A stretch of DNA of 64,000 bases. Source: an uncultured Bacteroidota bacterium (GTDB lineage Bacteria > Bacteroidota > Bacteroidia > Bacteroidales > UBA932). Positions 6,402-16,253 of the stretch are shown piece after piece. The stretch is taken from contig CALGSW010000010.1 in the NCBI GenBank assembly GCA_937901965.1, positions 1 to 64,000 of the forward strand. Direction: 5' to 3'. The position numbers were made by a program, and so were the translations under genes. Position 1 is the first letter of the stretch. The number at the start of each line of letters is the position of its first letter. A model generated the notes under the pieces. It saw only the letters and a program-made list of their open reading frames with translations. It searched no databases and was not told where the DNA came from.

Positions 6402-7214
6402 TTACTTAAGAGGAGAGTCGGGCTCTCTCTTCATAAACGAATACTCTAGTTTATCTACTAACCTGGGGAAAAATTTATTGAGAATAACGAGTAAATTTCC
6501 TATAAAAGTGAGAATTACCTGGGCTTTGCGTTTCTTGATACCATTAATCAGATGTTTAGCACACTCTTCCGCAGTCATCATCTTACCCTCATCTCTAGGT
6601 GTAGTACCCTGCTGGCTGCCATCAGCAACCAGAGCCCTCTCCCTTATTGAAGAGGCTGTAAATCCGGGTGCAAATATCATTACATGTAGCTTGTCCCTGA
6701 GATGTTCAACTCTGAGTGTATCCAGAAAACCATAGACAGCAAACTTAGATGCCGAGTAACCGGTTCTGGCCGGAAGTCCCTTAAAACCGGCTATAGATAT
6801 TACTCCCACAACAGATCCCTGAGTCTCAAGCAGCCAGGGGAGAGCATATTTTGTGCAGTATACTGTTCCCCAGAAGTTCACGTCCATTAAATTTTTTATT
6901 ACAGACAAATCCAGGTCTTTAAATAGTGCCCTCATGGATATTCCTGCATTATTTACAAGAATGTCAATTTTTCCGTACGCTGCAACAGTCTGCTCTATCA
7001 GATTCTTACACTCCTCCTCAATAGTGACATCTGTTTTAACGCAGATGATTTGAGTAGAAGATGAAAGCTCATTTCTGAGAGCATTTAATTTCTCTAATGA
7101 CCTTGCTGCAACAGAGAGCTTGGAGCCCTCGGCGGCAAAAGCTCTTGCCGCCGCGAGTCCAATTCCGGAGCTGGCTCCGGTTATAATTACAACTTTGTCT
7201 TTGAGACTTTGCAT
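6402..7214 (-). CDS. SDR reductase, probable 3-ketodihydrosphingosine reductase
   Basis: A 270-residue short-chain dehydrogenase/reductase. TGASSGIG (12-19) binds NAD(P)H, NNAG is at 88-91, and the catalytic set is Ser140, Tyr153 and Lys157 (YSASK). A hydrophobic C-terminal stretch near 235-255 could sit on the membrane. It begins 3 bases after the stop of serine palmitoyltransferase on the same strand. That enzyme makes 3-ketodihydrosphingosine, and the next step is an SDR reduction to dihydrosphingosine, so this activity is the best inference. The family is broad, so sequence alone only supports an SDR. Confidence 0.7.
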   Translation of the reverse strand: MQSLKDKVVIITGASSGIGLAAARAFAAEGSKLSVAARSLEKLNALRNELSSSTQIICVKTDVTIEEECKNLIEQTVAAYGKIDILVNNAGISMRALFKDLDLSVIKNLMDVNFWGTVYCTKYALPWLLETQGSVVGVISIAGFKGLPARTGYSASKFAVYGFLDTLRVEHLRDKLHVMIFAPGFTASSIRERALVADGSQQGTTPRDEGKMMTAEECAKHLINGIKKRKAQVILTFIGNLLVILNKFFPRLVDKLEYSFMKREPDSPLK

Positions 7215-7217
7215 TAA

Positions 7218-8480
7218 TCAGACAACTTTCTCAGTTGATTTATCTTGCATCTCATCTGCTTTATAGATACCTTTCTTCAGATTCTCGGCAATTTTCCCAA
7301 AAGCATTAAGCGTATATTCAACATCTTCAAGAGAGTGCATAGCAGTAGGAATAATTCTGAACATAATTACTCCCTTTGGTACAACAGGATATACAACTAC
7401 TGAGCAGAATATTTTGTGATTTTCTCTAAGGTCTACCAGAATATTTGTCGCCTCAGCTACATTTCCCTGAAGAAACACAGGAGTTACGCATGCTTCTGCT
7501 TTTCCAATGTCAAAACCTCTCTCTCTTAGCCCTTTTTGGAGAGCTCTTGTTATAATCCACAATTTCTCTCTCAGTTCAGGCCTTGTACGGATGAGTTCAA
7601 GCCTCTTAAGGTTTCCTTCAACCAGAGGCATTGGAAGTGATTTAGCATAAATTTGAGAACGAAGGTTGTATCTCAGATAGTTAATAATCTGTTTATCACC
7701 GGCAACGAATCCTCCAATTGAAGCCATTGACTTTGCAAAAGCTCCAAAATAGAGGTCAATCTCATCAATTACACCATAGTGCTCAGATGTACCTCTTCCA
7801 TTATCTCCCATTACTCCAAAGCCGTGGGCATCATCAATGAGAATGCGGAAACTGTATCTCTTTTTCAGCTCTACAATTTTGTCAAGAATACCCAGGTCTC
7901 CGGTCATGCCGTAAACTCCCTCTGTTATCAGAAGAATTCCTCCACCTGTCTCCTCTGTGAGTCTGGTTGCTCTGGCAAGAGCCTTTTCGCACTTCTCAAT
8001 ATCATTGTGAGGGTAAACTATTCTCTGACCCATATGGAGCCTTACACCATCCATAATACATGCATGAGCCTCGGAGTCATATACAATTATATCATGTCTG
8101 TTTACAAGAGCATCTATGGTGGAGACCATTCCCTGATAACCGAAATTGAAAAGATAGGCGTCCTCTTTTAGCTCAAACTCTGCAAGTTCCCTTTCAAGTT
8201 GTTCGTGAAGAGCAGTTTGTCCGGACATCATCCTTGCTCCCATAGGATATCCGAGCCCCCACTTTGCTGCAGCCTCTGCATCGGCTTTACGTACCTCCGG
8301 ATGGTTTGCAAGTCCCAGATAATTATTGAATGTCCATGCCAGAACCTCTCTGCCGTTAAATGTCATCCGTGGCTGTATCTGACCTTCAAGTTTGGGAAAC
8401 ATAAAATAGCCGTGAGCTTTTTTTCTGTATTGACCGAGTGGTCCTCCCTCGTCATTTTTTATTCTTTCAAAAATGTCCAT
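7218..8480 (-). CDS. spt: Serine palmitoyltransferase (alpha-oxoamine synthase)
   Basis: A 420-residue PLP enzyme of the alpha-oxoamine synthase family. It condenses serine with a fatty acyl-CoA to give 3-ketodihydrosphingosine, the entry step of sphingolipid synthesis in Bacteroidota. Lys250 in GAFAKS forms the Schiff base, DDAHG (216-220) binds PLP, and His139 stacks on the ring. Relatives in this family are KBL and BioF, but the N-terminal start (KNDEGGPLGQYRK) and the tight pairing with an SDR favour SPT. It is cytosolic and lacks the eukaryotic membrane helix. The SDR reductase follows 3 bases downstream. Confidence 0.85.
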   Translation of the reverse strand: MDIFERIKNDEGGPLGQYRKKAHGYFMFPKLEGQIQPRMTFNGREVLAWTFNNYLGLANHPEVRKADAEAAAKWGLGYPMGARMMSGQTALHEQLERELAEFELKEDAYLFNFGYQGMVSTIDALVNRHDIIVYDSEAHACIMDGVRLHMGQRIVYPHNDIEKCEKALARATRLTEETGGGILLITEGVYGMTGDLGILDKIVELKKRYSFRILIDDAHGFGVMGDNGRGTSEHYGVIDEIDLYFGAFAKSMASIGGFVAGDKQIINYLRYNLRSQIYAKSLPMPLVEGNLKRLELIRTRPELREKLWIITRALQKGLRERGFDIGKAEACVTPVFLQGNVAEATNILVDLRENHKIFCSVVVYPVVPKGVIMFRIIPTAMHSLEDVEYTLNAFGKIAENLKKGIYKADEMQDKSTEKVV

Positions 8481-8493
8481 TTATGTAAATTGT

Positions 8494-9405
8494 TTAGGTA
8501 TATCTAAGTCTTCTTCCAATCCTGAGGATAGTTGTGCGTTTTATTCCGTTCAGCGAGCAAAGCTTGCTTATTGATACACCTGTCCTTTGTGCTATACGTC
8601 CCAGGGTATCACCTCTTCTGATTGTCCAGTATCGTATTTTAGCAATCTCCTTTTTGTATTCAAAGTGCTTCGCGGTAAGCTGCAGGATATTATTATGAAC
8701 TGTATAGTCTGAGAAATTAACCAGATTGTTGGGATTTATGGGATTACCCAAATATCTTGTCTCAAAGTGAAGATGATTTCCAGTAGATCTTCCTGTGCTT
8801 CCCCCAAGACCAACGGTTGCACCGGACTTAACTGTATCCCCCGGATTAACAAGTATTCTGCTTAAATGAGCATAAAGAGTTTCAAGACCGTTAAAGTGTC
8901 TCAATACTACATAATAGCCATAATCTCTTGCCCTTTTGGTTATTCTTACGACACCATCAAATGCGGCAGAAACTGTATCTCCTTTATCAACCTTAAGATC
9001 AATACCATAATGGAACCGCCATTTACGAAAACCAAAATCAGAGGTGATGTGTCTTGAGCCGGGGTGGGAAAAGCCGCTAAGATCAATTTTTACCGTATCT
9101 GCCATATCCTTTAGATCTACCTGATAAGGATTCACTTTGGTATCGCTCCAGATGTCATACTCCTCAGGCATGTCATCAAACTCTGTCATCCTTATAAAAT
9201 CAAGTATTTCAGGAATTTCCCGCGGAAGCTGAAGCTTAAAAAGGTGATGATCCGCCAGAGAGGGCAGGGCAGGAAACTTCAGTTTATATACAGGAACATC
9301 AATAGGAATATTAGATGAACTCCTTCTCTCTGAGGAGGCCCTTGTAACAAGAGGCAGTATTAGTATTGCAGTTAGGATAAAAGTCTTTATCCCTCTGCTA
9401 AGCAT
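8494..9405 (-). CDS. M23 peptidase with C-terminal LysM domain
   Basis: A 303-residue exported cell-wall enzyme starting at the ATG at 9405, which overlaps the gyrB stop by 8 bases; longer frames run inside gyrB and are not credible. An N-terminal signal segment (about 5-20) is followed by a linker and a LytM/M23 domain with HYGID and HLHFE zinc ligands. The last ~45 residues form a LysM repeat (RRGDTLGRIAQRTG) that binds peptidoglycan. It would cleave peptide crosslinks during growth or division. Overlap with gyrB implies cotranscription. Confidence 0.87.
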   Translation of the reverse strand: MLSRGIKTFILTAILILPLVTRASSERRSSSNIPIDVPVYKLKFPALPSLADHHLFKLQLPREIPEILDFIRMTEFDDMPEEYDIWSDTKVNPYQVDLKDMADTVKIDLSGFSHPGSRHITSDFGFRKWRFHYGIDLKVDKGDTVSAAFDGVVRITKRARDYGYYVVLRHFNGLETLYAHLSRILVNPGDTVKSGATVGLGGSTGRSTGNHLHFETRYLGNPINPNNLVNFSDYTVHNNILQLTAKHFEYKKEIAKIRYWTIRRGDTLGRIAQRTGVSISKLCSLNGIKRTTILRIGRRLRYT

Positions 9406-11374
9406 CAATTTTGGCGTATTTTGCATGAGTCTCAATAAATTCTCTGCGAGGTGGAACTTCGTCTCCCATAAGCATGGAGAAAATTCTGTCTGCCTCTGCT
9501 GCATTGTCTATTGTTACCTGTCTTAAAATCCTTGTTTCAGGGTTCATTGTTGTGTCCCATAACTGAATTGCGTTCATCTCTCCAAGACCTTTGTATCTCT
9601 GAAGAGAGACACCGGCCTCTTTCCCTCCGCCAACAAGTAGTGTGGCCTCTTTTCTCTCCTCCTCTGTCCAGCAGTATCTCTCCTGTTTACCTTTCTTAAC
9701 CAGATAAAGAGGAGGTGTTGCTATATAGACGTATCCGCTCTTTATAAGGTCAAGCATGTGTCTGAAAAAGAAAGTAAGAATAAGGGTAGCGATGTGACTT
9801 CCGTCAACGTCGGCATCTGTCATGATTATTACCTTGTGGTACCTTAGCTTGCTTAGGTTCAGTGCTTTGCTGTCCTCTTCGGTTCCAATGGTAACTCCAA
9901 GTGCTGTATATATATTCCGAATCTCTTCGCTCTCAAAGACTTTGTGTTCCATAGCCTTCTCTACATTGAGAATCTTTCCCCTTAAAGGAAGAATTGCCTG
10001 AAATCCCCTGTCTCTTCCTGTTTTTGCAGTACCTCCTGCTGAATCTCCCTCAACAAGGAATATTTCGCATTTTTCAGGGTTTCTGTCAGAGCAATCTGCA
10101 AGTTTTCCCGGAAGTCCGGCTCCGGACATTACGGTTTTTCTCTGTACCATCTCACGTGCTTTTCTGGCAGCGTGCCTTGCAGTAGCAGCAAGAATAACCT
10201 TGTCAACAATGTTTTTGGCATCCCTCGGATTCTCTTCAAGATAATTCTCAAGAGCAGATGTAGTAGCCTGAGATACCGCAGCCATAACCTCTGAATTACC
10301 GAGTTTTGTCTTTGTTTGTCCCTCAAATTGAGGCTCTGCAACTTTTACTGATATAATAGCTGTTAAACCTTCGCGGAAGTCAGAGGCATCAATTTCAAAT
10401 TTTAGCTTTGACAACAGACCATTTTTGTCTGCATAGTTCTTTAGCGTAGTTGTAAGTCCTCTCCTGAATCCGGAAAGGTGAGTACCTCCTTCGATTGTGT
10501 TTATATTATTAACATATGAGTGGATGTTCTCTGAAAATCCGGTATTGTACTGCATTGCAATCTCAATAGGAATTCCGGTTTTGTCTCCTTCAAGATAGAT
10601 AGGCTTTTCAGTAAGTTTTTCTCTGTTGCCGTCCAGATATTTAACAAATTCAAGTAATCCCAGTTCTGAGTGGAAAATCTCTCTCTTAGGAATCTCCTGT
10701 TCGTTATCATCACCGCTCTCCTGCTCTCTGTAATCTTCAATAACCAGTTTTACATTCTTGTTAAGGTAAGCCAGCTCTCTTAGTCTTGTTGAGAGTATGT
10801 CATAATTGTATTCAGTTCCAAGAACAAATATTTCAGGGTCAGGGCTGAATGTTATAATTGTACCCCTTCTGTCTGAATCTCCCACAATTTTTACGGGATA
10901 TTGAGGTACACCCTTTCTGAATTCCTGCATAAAGTGTTTACCCTCTCTGTGAACCTCTGCAATCAAATGGTGCGATAGTGCATTAACGCATGACACCCCC
11001 ACACCGTGAAGTCCTCCTGAAACCTTATAAGAATCCTTACTGAATTTTCCGCCGGCGTGCAGAACTGTGAGAACAACCTCCAGAGCTGATCTTCCCTCTT
11101 TCTCGTGAATTCCTGTAGGAATTCCGCGACCGTTGTCCTCTACGGTAATTGAATTATCCGGATTTATTTTTACGAGTATATCGGTGCAATACCCTGCAAG
11201 TGCCTCATCTATAGAGTTATCAACTACTTCATATACCAAATGGTGCAAACCTCTGCTTCCAACATCACCTATGTACATCGAAGGCCTTTTTCTAACTGCC
11301 TCTAGCCCTTCCAAAACCTGTATACTGTCAGCAGAGTATTGTCCGCTGATTGATGGGGATCCCTGTTCTGTCAT
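9398..11374 (-). CDS. gyrB: DNA gyrase subunit B
   Basis: A 658-residue type IIA topoisomerase subunit. It contains the GHKL ATPase region (EVVDNSIDEA, VEDNGRGIP, GGLHGVGVSCVNAL), the transducer, the Toprim part (EGDSAGG, DADVDGSHI) and the C-terminal QRYKGLGEMN block. With GyrA it introduces negative supercoils. Length fits GyrB rather than the slightly different ParE. It has its own promoter just upstream (TAACTTTG on the minus strand at 11402-11409), and its stop overlaps the start of the M23 peptidase gene. Confidence 0.95.
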   Translation of the reverse strand: MTEQGSPSISGQYSADSIQVLEGLEAVRKRPSMYIGDVGSRGLHHLVYEVVDNSIDEALAGYCTDILVKINPDNSITVEDNGRGIPTGIHEKEGRSALEVVLTVLHAGGKFSKDSYKVSGGLHGVGVSCVNALSHHLIAEVHREGKHFMQEFRKGVPQYPVKIVGDSDRRGTIITFSPDPEIFVLGTEYNYDILSTRLRELAYLNKNVKLVIEDYREQESGDDNEQEIPKREIFHSELGLLEFVKYLDGNREKLTEKPIYLEGDKTGIPIEIAMQYNTGFSENIHSYVNNINTIEGGTHLSGFRRGLTTTLKNYADKNGLLSKLKFEIDASDFREGLTAIISVKVAEPQFEGQTKTKLGNSEVMAAVSQATTSALENYLEENPRDAKNIVDKVILAATARHAARKAREMVQRKTVMSGAGLPGKLADCSDRNPEKCEIFLVEGDSAGGTAKTGRDRGFQAILPLRGKILNVEKAMEHKVFESEEIRNIYTALGVTIGTEEDSKALNLSKLRYHKVIIMTDADVDGSHIATLILTFFFRHMLDLIKSGYVYIATPPLYLVKKGKQERYCWTEEERKEATLLVGGGKEAGVSLQRYKGLGEMNAIQLWDTTMNPETRILRQVTIDNAAEADRIFSMLMGDEVPPRREFIETHAKYAKIDA

Positions 11375-11401
11375 ATAGAAATTATCTCTTATTTAAAGAG
11401 A

Positions 11402-11409
11402 CAAAGTTA
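11402..11409 (-). promoter_or_regulatory. gyrB -7 promoter element
   Basis: CAAAGTTA on the plus strand reads TAACTTTG on the minus strand, matching TAnnTTTG, 28 bases before the gyrB ATG. Confidence 0.65.
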
Positions 11410-11428
11410 ATCAAAACCATAAAAAAAA

Positions 11429-11455
11429 CCTAATTATTTTTTATAAATAATCAGG
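11429..11455. terminator. Bidirectional terminator between the beta-barrel gene and gyrB
   Basis: CCTAATTATTT (11429-11439) pairs with AAATAATCAGG (11445-11455). T-runs follow on both strands. On the minus strand it ends the TPR/beta-barrel operon before the gyrB promoter. Confidence 0.75.
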
Positions 11456-11483
11456 CTTTTTTAGTATTATAAATCTTTTCAAA

Positions 11484-13178
11484 TCAGAGAGTTAGAATAA
11501 CTCCGGCTCCTATATTGATTCCTCTGTAACCGTAGTCGGCAAGCCAAAGACCTTTAGAGTTAAGGAGATTGTTTCCCTTAATATAAAACTGGAGTTTTGA
11601 ATTATATGTATATCTGGCTGAAATGTTAAGCGCGGTGAATGACTTGGTGTCAACAGGATCACCGGAGGTCATGAGCAGATTTGATCTCTCAAGTACCGGC
11701 ATTGAGGATTTGTGGATAATCTCTGCACTGGCAGAAACTCTTCCTCTCCAGTTATATCTGGCATTCAGCCCCAGTTCAAAGGGGGCATGATTATATGCCG
11801 GAAGAGAGTCCGGTCTGGTAAAGTGGTTGTACTGAGCCATTGCACCTGCTTCAAACTCTCCGGATTTCCATGAAAGTTCTGTCCCGGCAGAGAATTTATT
11901 TAATGAGGCATAATCTGCAATAAAAACATTGAGCATTCCGCTTGTTGTCATTTCATCTGCAATATGATAAAATATCTCATCTCTGTATCGGGTATATGCT
12001 CCGTACACATGGTATGAAAATCTGTCCAGTACCTGCCCCTTAAAACCGGTTTTACCCATAATAGGAATCTCGGTGTTCTTAATGTCTATAGACTGGGAGA
12101 TATAGTTGTTCTCATCAAGTAATGATCCATAGCTTCTGAATAGAGTTCCCCCGTCTGCTTCTGCATAGAACCACAGAGAAGAGGGAATAAGTGCAATTGA
12201 GGCTTTTCCTTTAAAGTATACATCAAAACCCTCATCATCCGTTTCAATGGATTTGTTTATCTTGACCCCTGCTTCAAGAAGCCAGTTGCGCTGAGTAAAT
12301 ATATATCTGGGGTGGACTGTTATTGACATTCTGCTGAAATCAGGATTAAGTGAGTTTTCTGCGTTCTCAAGTTCAACTGATGCAAGAACTTTATGATTTT
12401 TGCCAAAGGAGGGACCTAACTCTGCCTTTATTCTGAAGTAGTTTTCAGTAATCTCCGAATTGTTAATTTTTGATAAGTCACTGATACATCTATAATCAGC
12501 TGAAAGAAGATAGTGAAAGGCTTTGGGTGATGAGTTGGTTGACCTTACAAACAGAGAACCGTCAAAAGTATTAAAGCGTCTTGAAAGTGTGTCTCTCATG
12601 AATTTCATTGAGAGTAGCTCAGGATCAGACAAAAATGAGGGCTCTGTAAATCCGTAAAAAGATGCAAGCTGATTTACCCCCGACAAATTAATACCTGCCA
12701 TGCCTTTTTCCCATGAGTATTCAAATATTGCACCCGCCCTGTTTCTGTAATCAGGTGCGTTAATGTTATTTATTTTTCCAAAGTAGGAGGAGTGAAGTCC
12801 GTGAAGTAAAAGGTTAATGCCTGATGGTAAATTTGGCTGATAGTTAACCTTTGCATATGGAGAGAGTGGAAATGCGGCTGCAAGTTCAGCCTGAAAAACC
12901 GGATGTCTCTCCATCCCCTTTCTCTCTATCTGTGCCGAGGGAAGGGGTGAAAATTCGTATAAATCCCTGACAGGTTTATTGAAAACAGTATAGTCAAATT
13001 TAAGATTGAATTTTGTTATGGAATCAGTAAGAGTGGTAGGTAGTTTACTTTTGGTTATCTCCATCAGTTTGCCGTCAAACTCTCGTCTGACCTCCAGTGT
13101 AGGGTCAATTTTCTGCTGAGCATTCAGTGTTATGCTGCAACTCAGCAATGAAAGGATATATATTGAAACTCTTTTCAT
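11484..13178 (-). CDS. Outer-membrane beta-barrel protein (TonB-receptor-like, no plug)
   Basis: A 564-residue exported protein with a signal peptide (about 1-20, ending NAQ). After a charged segment of about 80 residues come many alternating amphipathic strands typical of an outer-membrane barrel, ending in a hydrophobic strand. The end resembles TonB-dependent receptor barrels (YTYNSKLQFYIKGNNLL), but there is no plug domain or TonB box, so transport by the usual mechanism is doubtful. Its ATG shares one base with the stop of the upstream TPR gene, so the two are coupled and probably work as an envelope complex. Substrate unknown. Confidence 0.7.
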   Translation of the reverse strand: MKRVSIYILSLLSCSITLNAQQKIDPTLEVRREFDGKLMEITKSKLPTTLTDSITKFNLKFDYTVFNKPVRDLYEFSPLPSAQIERKGMERHPVFQAELAAAFPLSPYAKVNYQPNLPSGINLLLHGLHSSYFGKINNINAPDYRNRAGAIFEYSWEKGMAGINLSGVNQLASFYGFTEPSFLSDPELLSMKFMRDTLSRRFNTFDGSLFVRSTNSSPKAFHYLLSADYRCISDLSKINNSEITENYFRIKAELGPSFGKNHKVLASVELENAENSLNPDFSRMSITVHPRYIFTQRNWLLEAGVKINKSIETDDEGFDVYFKGKASIALIPSSLWFYAEADGGTLFRSYGSLLDENNYISQSIDIKNTEIPIMGKTGFKGQVLDRFSYHVYGAYTRYRDEIFYHIADEMTTSGMLNVFIADYASLNKFSAGTELSWKSGEFEAGAMAQYNHFTRPDSLPAYNHAPFELGLNARYNWRGRVSASAEIIHKSSMPVLERSNLLMTSGDPVDTKSFTALNISARYTYNSKLQFYIKGNNLLNSKGLWLADYGYRGINIGAGVILTL

Positions 13179-16177
13179 TATAGTCTGGAATTAATTTTAT
13201 CTAATCTAAGTTTTATCTGGTCCGGGATATCATCTTTATCTACCGGTTTATAACTTTCAAGAATACTTTCAAATGTGGCTCTTGCCTGTTCATTGTTACC
13301 TCTCTCTGCATAAGAGTCTCCCAGTAGGATAAAACTCTTTGCAAGCCAGTATGTATGTGGTGTTCCTGAATCTGAAAACGAGAAGGTTTCTCTTTCAACT
13401 GCTTCAAATTCACCATTGTCAAAATGGTTTGCAACAATAAGATATGCTGCCTCTGCCCCCTCTTTTGACACTTTTGACGAGGAGAGCTCCTTAAGAAGAG
13501 GCATTGCTTTGGACCGGTTGCCGGTAAGATAGAGTGATTTAGCCTCTATGTACTTAACAGCTCTTAGCTGATTTTCACTAAGCCCTCGTCTCTCTATTCT
13601 CTGCGCCTCAGCAATGGCATTCTCGTACTGTTTATCCATGAAAAAAGAGCTTAATCGCCCCATGAGCGCATCTCTTTTGTTATTTTCCAACCTTGCAATC
13701 AAGACCAGAGAGCTGTAGCCCTCCAGGGCCTGTTTGTAATTTTCAAGAGAGTATGAGATGTTTGCATAGTTTAGAGTTGCCAGTTCGGTAAAAGAGCCTT
13801 CTCCTATCTCCATTACTCTTTTATAAGAGTCTAGAGCCAGTTCCGGCTTACCCAGTCTGTTATAAGAGTCACCCAGATAGAACAGAGTCTGAGCCTTTTT
13901 CGCACTTTGAGGATAACTTGAGAGGAACGATGTAAGAGAGTTTACAGCTCCCCCGTAATTACCATTGAGATAGAGGCGTTCTGCCGATGAGAAGAGTATA
14001 GATTCTCTGTCGGTAATACTTTTTGTTTTTGATAAGCCTGACTGATCAAGAAACGAAAGGAATTCCTGTGCTTCACCTCTTTCATTGTAAATGCTCTCAA
14101 GCCCTGCAATTGCATCTTGTGCCTCCTGAGACTGTGGAGCCTCGGTTAGTAAAAGTTTGTAATATTTAATAGCTTCTTCATGATTTCCTTTGTTGAGAGC
14201 AATTAAGCCAAGTTCAAGAATTGATTTTGGATAGTAAGAACTCTCTCTGTACTGCAAATTAAGTTCATTAAAGTATCTGGCTGCCCTTTCATTGTCACCG
14301 GTCTGGACAAGAGTGCGGCCAAGTTCGTAGATGATTTCAGGATGAAGCTTACTTCTTACGGCAGATTCAACAAGTCTTTCAAGAGCAGATATCTTTCCGG
14401 CATCATCTCCAGAGAGCCCTTTTGCAACAGCAAGCTGATAATTTGCATAAGCATATGAGTCAATATCTGATGATGATACTATTGAAAATATATCAGCCGC
14501 AGCCTGATATTTTCTCTGCATAAAAAGTGCATCTCCAAGCCTTAGTCTGGCCTCATTCGTTAGTTTACTATTGCCGCTCTGTGTGATGAATCTGCCAAAC
14601 CACTGCTCGGCCTGAGGGAAATTGCCATTCTTCAAATATGAATACGCAAGATTAAATATTGCAAGTGGGTATTCGTCAGTTTGTCTGAACCTTGTATTGT
14701 TTGTTAATGACAGGTTTATCTCAACAGCTCTCTGAAACTGATTATCTCTGTAGTGTGCCTCTGCAAGCCAGAATCTGGCCAGATCTTTTATACGGTCATT
14801 GTAATTTCCATTTGCAATTGATAGTTCAAGAACCGGAATTGATTCACGAAAAGCGCCAAGTTCAACAAGCTCTATCCCCCTCAGTAATGCCGCTTTTTGA
14901 AGGTTAACTGCGTCCTCTGGTTGAGGAAATCTTACCTGCCTTAGTGCCTCAATGGCAGATTTATAATCCTTGTTTAATATAGAGGCGGTTGCAATATAAT
15001 TCTGGATTTCATTAAATTTTGAATCAGAAGGCGAGTACTCGGATAGATATTGTCTGAATACATTAATATCCTGATTCAGGTCAAATGAGAGTTTAGCAAA
15101 GTTAAACATAGCATCTTCTCTGATAGCCGGATCAAAGTTCATCCTTGTCGCATTTCTGAAAGATATAAGTGCCGCCTGTTTATTCTTTGTTTGAATATAG
15201 CTGTGACCAAGATGATATTGAGCATTTTGTGCAATTGTATCCTGGGTTGATCCAAGTTGATTAAACGCGTCTGCAGCCTGACTGAAATTGCCAAGAGAGT
15301 ATGCAATTATTCCGGAATAGTATACGTCTTTTCTAGTTAAATCAGTACTGGAAAATTTAAATTGTTCAAAAAAGAAGTTTGCTTTCAATGCATTGCCTGT
15401 GGCAAAATATGCCTCTGAAAGAAATCTGGCAGTCTTTGTTTTAAATTCACCACTTAGTTCAGGAAAAATCTTTTCGCCCTGTTTTATAACCTCTTCGTAC
15501 TCCTTTAGCATAAACCTTGACTCCATTGAGTAGTAAGTAGCCAGAGTGCTGAATCTTGGATCTGTTTCTATTTTTGAGAATTTGTCCAGTGCCTTTCTGA
15601 AATCCTTCTGCATGTATGCAAGATAAGCAATGTAGTATTTGGCGGGATTAGTAAAGGGTGTATATTTGAAAGAGATAACCTTGTTAAAGAAGATCTCGGA
15701 CTCAGAGAGTCTGCCTGTTCTCATAAGGCTATAACCCTTCATAAAGTTAAATTCGTTATTCTGAACCGGCGAAAGACTTTTTGTATTTATCTGAGACATT
15801 ATCTCTTCCGCTAAAACATACTCCTGTTCGTTAAACAGATATGCAGCCTGATTAAGCCTCACTGTCTCCTTCTCGCTTGAATAGGGATATTTATCAAGAT
15901 ACTCATCAACAAGACCTTTTATGTTAGGATAGTTAAGCTTAATAGCACAGAGGACTCTGAGTGCCTCAGCATCAGCAAGTTCTACTTCACCGGCAGATCG
16001 TACTGAGGTTAGGACCTCCTGAACTGCATTCATGGCTGCAGGATACATAGCTCTTTCATAAAGGTGCCATGCATTATCCAGTTTTTGTCTGTATCCCGGA
16101 TTCCCCTGCGACCAGACTGTCGCAGAAATAAGTAGTATTGAGATGGTTGTTGCGGTAAACCTATAGAATCTGTTCAT
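13178..16177 (-). CDS. Large exported tetratricopeptide-repeat protein
   Basis: A 999-residue protein starting at the ATG at 16177; a TTG nine bases upstream is also possible. The N-terminal signal peptide ends near VWSQG. Nearly all the rest consists of TPR helices, with repeated patterns such as AxFxLGxxYxxxGxxxxA, some resembling YbgF/BamD-type repeats. It is likely periplasmic or on the inner face of the outer membrane and acts as a scaffold. The coupled beta-barrel gene directly downstream suggests a two-part outer-membrane system. Such pairs are seen in Bacteroidota, but I know of no assigned function. Confidence 0.75.
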   Translation of the reverse strand: MNRFYRFTATTISILLISATVWSQGNPGYRQKLDNAWHLYERAMYPAAMNAVQEVLTSVRSAGEVELADAEALRVLCAIKLNYPNIKGLVDEYLDKYPYSSEKETVRLNQAAYLFNEQEYVLAEEIMSQINTKSLSPVQNNEFNFMKGYSLMRTGRLSESEIFFNKVISFKYTPFTNPAKYYIAYLAYMQKDFRKALDKFSKIETDPRFSTLATYYSMESRFMLKEYEEVIKQGEKIFPELSGEFKTKTARFLSEAYFATGNALKANFFFEQFKFSSTDLTRKDVYYSGIIAYSLGNFSQAADAFNQLGSTQDTIAQNAQYHLGHSYIQTKNKQAALISFRNATRMNFDPAIREDAMFNFAKLSFDLNQDINVFRQYLSEYSPSDSKFNEIQNYIATASILNKDYKSAIEALRQVRFPQPEDAVNLQKAALLRGIELVELGAFRESIPVLELSIANGNYNDRIKDLARFWLAEAHYRDNQFQRAVEINLSLTNNTRFRQTDEYPLAIFNLAYSYLKNGNFPQAEQWFGRFITQSGNSKLTNEARLRLGDALFMQRKYQAAADIFSIVSSSDIDSYAYANYQLAVAKGLSGDDAGKISALERLVESAVRSKLHPEIIYELGRTLVQTGDNERAARYFNELNLQYRESSYYPKSILELGLIALNKGNHEEAIKYYKLLLTEAPQSQEAQDAIAGLESIYNERGEAQEFLSFLDQSGLSKTKSITDRESILFSSAERLYLNGNYGGAVNSLTSFLSSYPQSAKKAQTLFYLGDSYNRLGKPELALDSYKRVMEIGEGSFTELATLNYANISYSLENYKQALEGYSSLVLIARLENNKRDALMGRLSSFFMDKQYENAIAEAQRIERRGLSENQLRAVKYIEAKSLYLTGNRSKAMPLLKELSSSKVSKEGAEAAYLIVANHFDNGEFEAVERETFSFSDSGTPHTYWLAKSFILLGDSYAERGNNEQARATFESILESYKPVDKDDIPDQIKLRLDKINSRL

Positions 16178-16224
16178 TTTTGTCAATCTTTACAAAGATG
16201 TCATTATTTAGATGTCAAATTTAG

Positions 16225-16232
16225 TAAATTTG
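16225..16232 (+). promoter_or_regulatory. ftsE -7 promoter element
   Basis: TAAATTTG matches TAnnTTTG and lies 21 bases before the ATG at 16254. This supports 16254 as the real start, because an in-frame ATG at 16212 lies upstream of the promoter. Confidence 0.65.
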
Positions 16233-16253
16233 CACCAATTAACAGCAATCATC

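Noticed and set aside
9406..9504. Longer N-terminus of the M23 peptidase inside gyrB
   Set aside because: It would displace the signal peptide and run through conserved gyrB codons; the ATG at 9405 gives a proper exported start.
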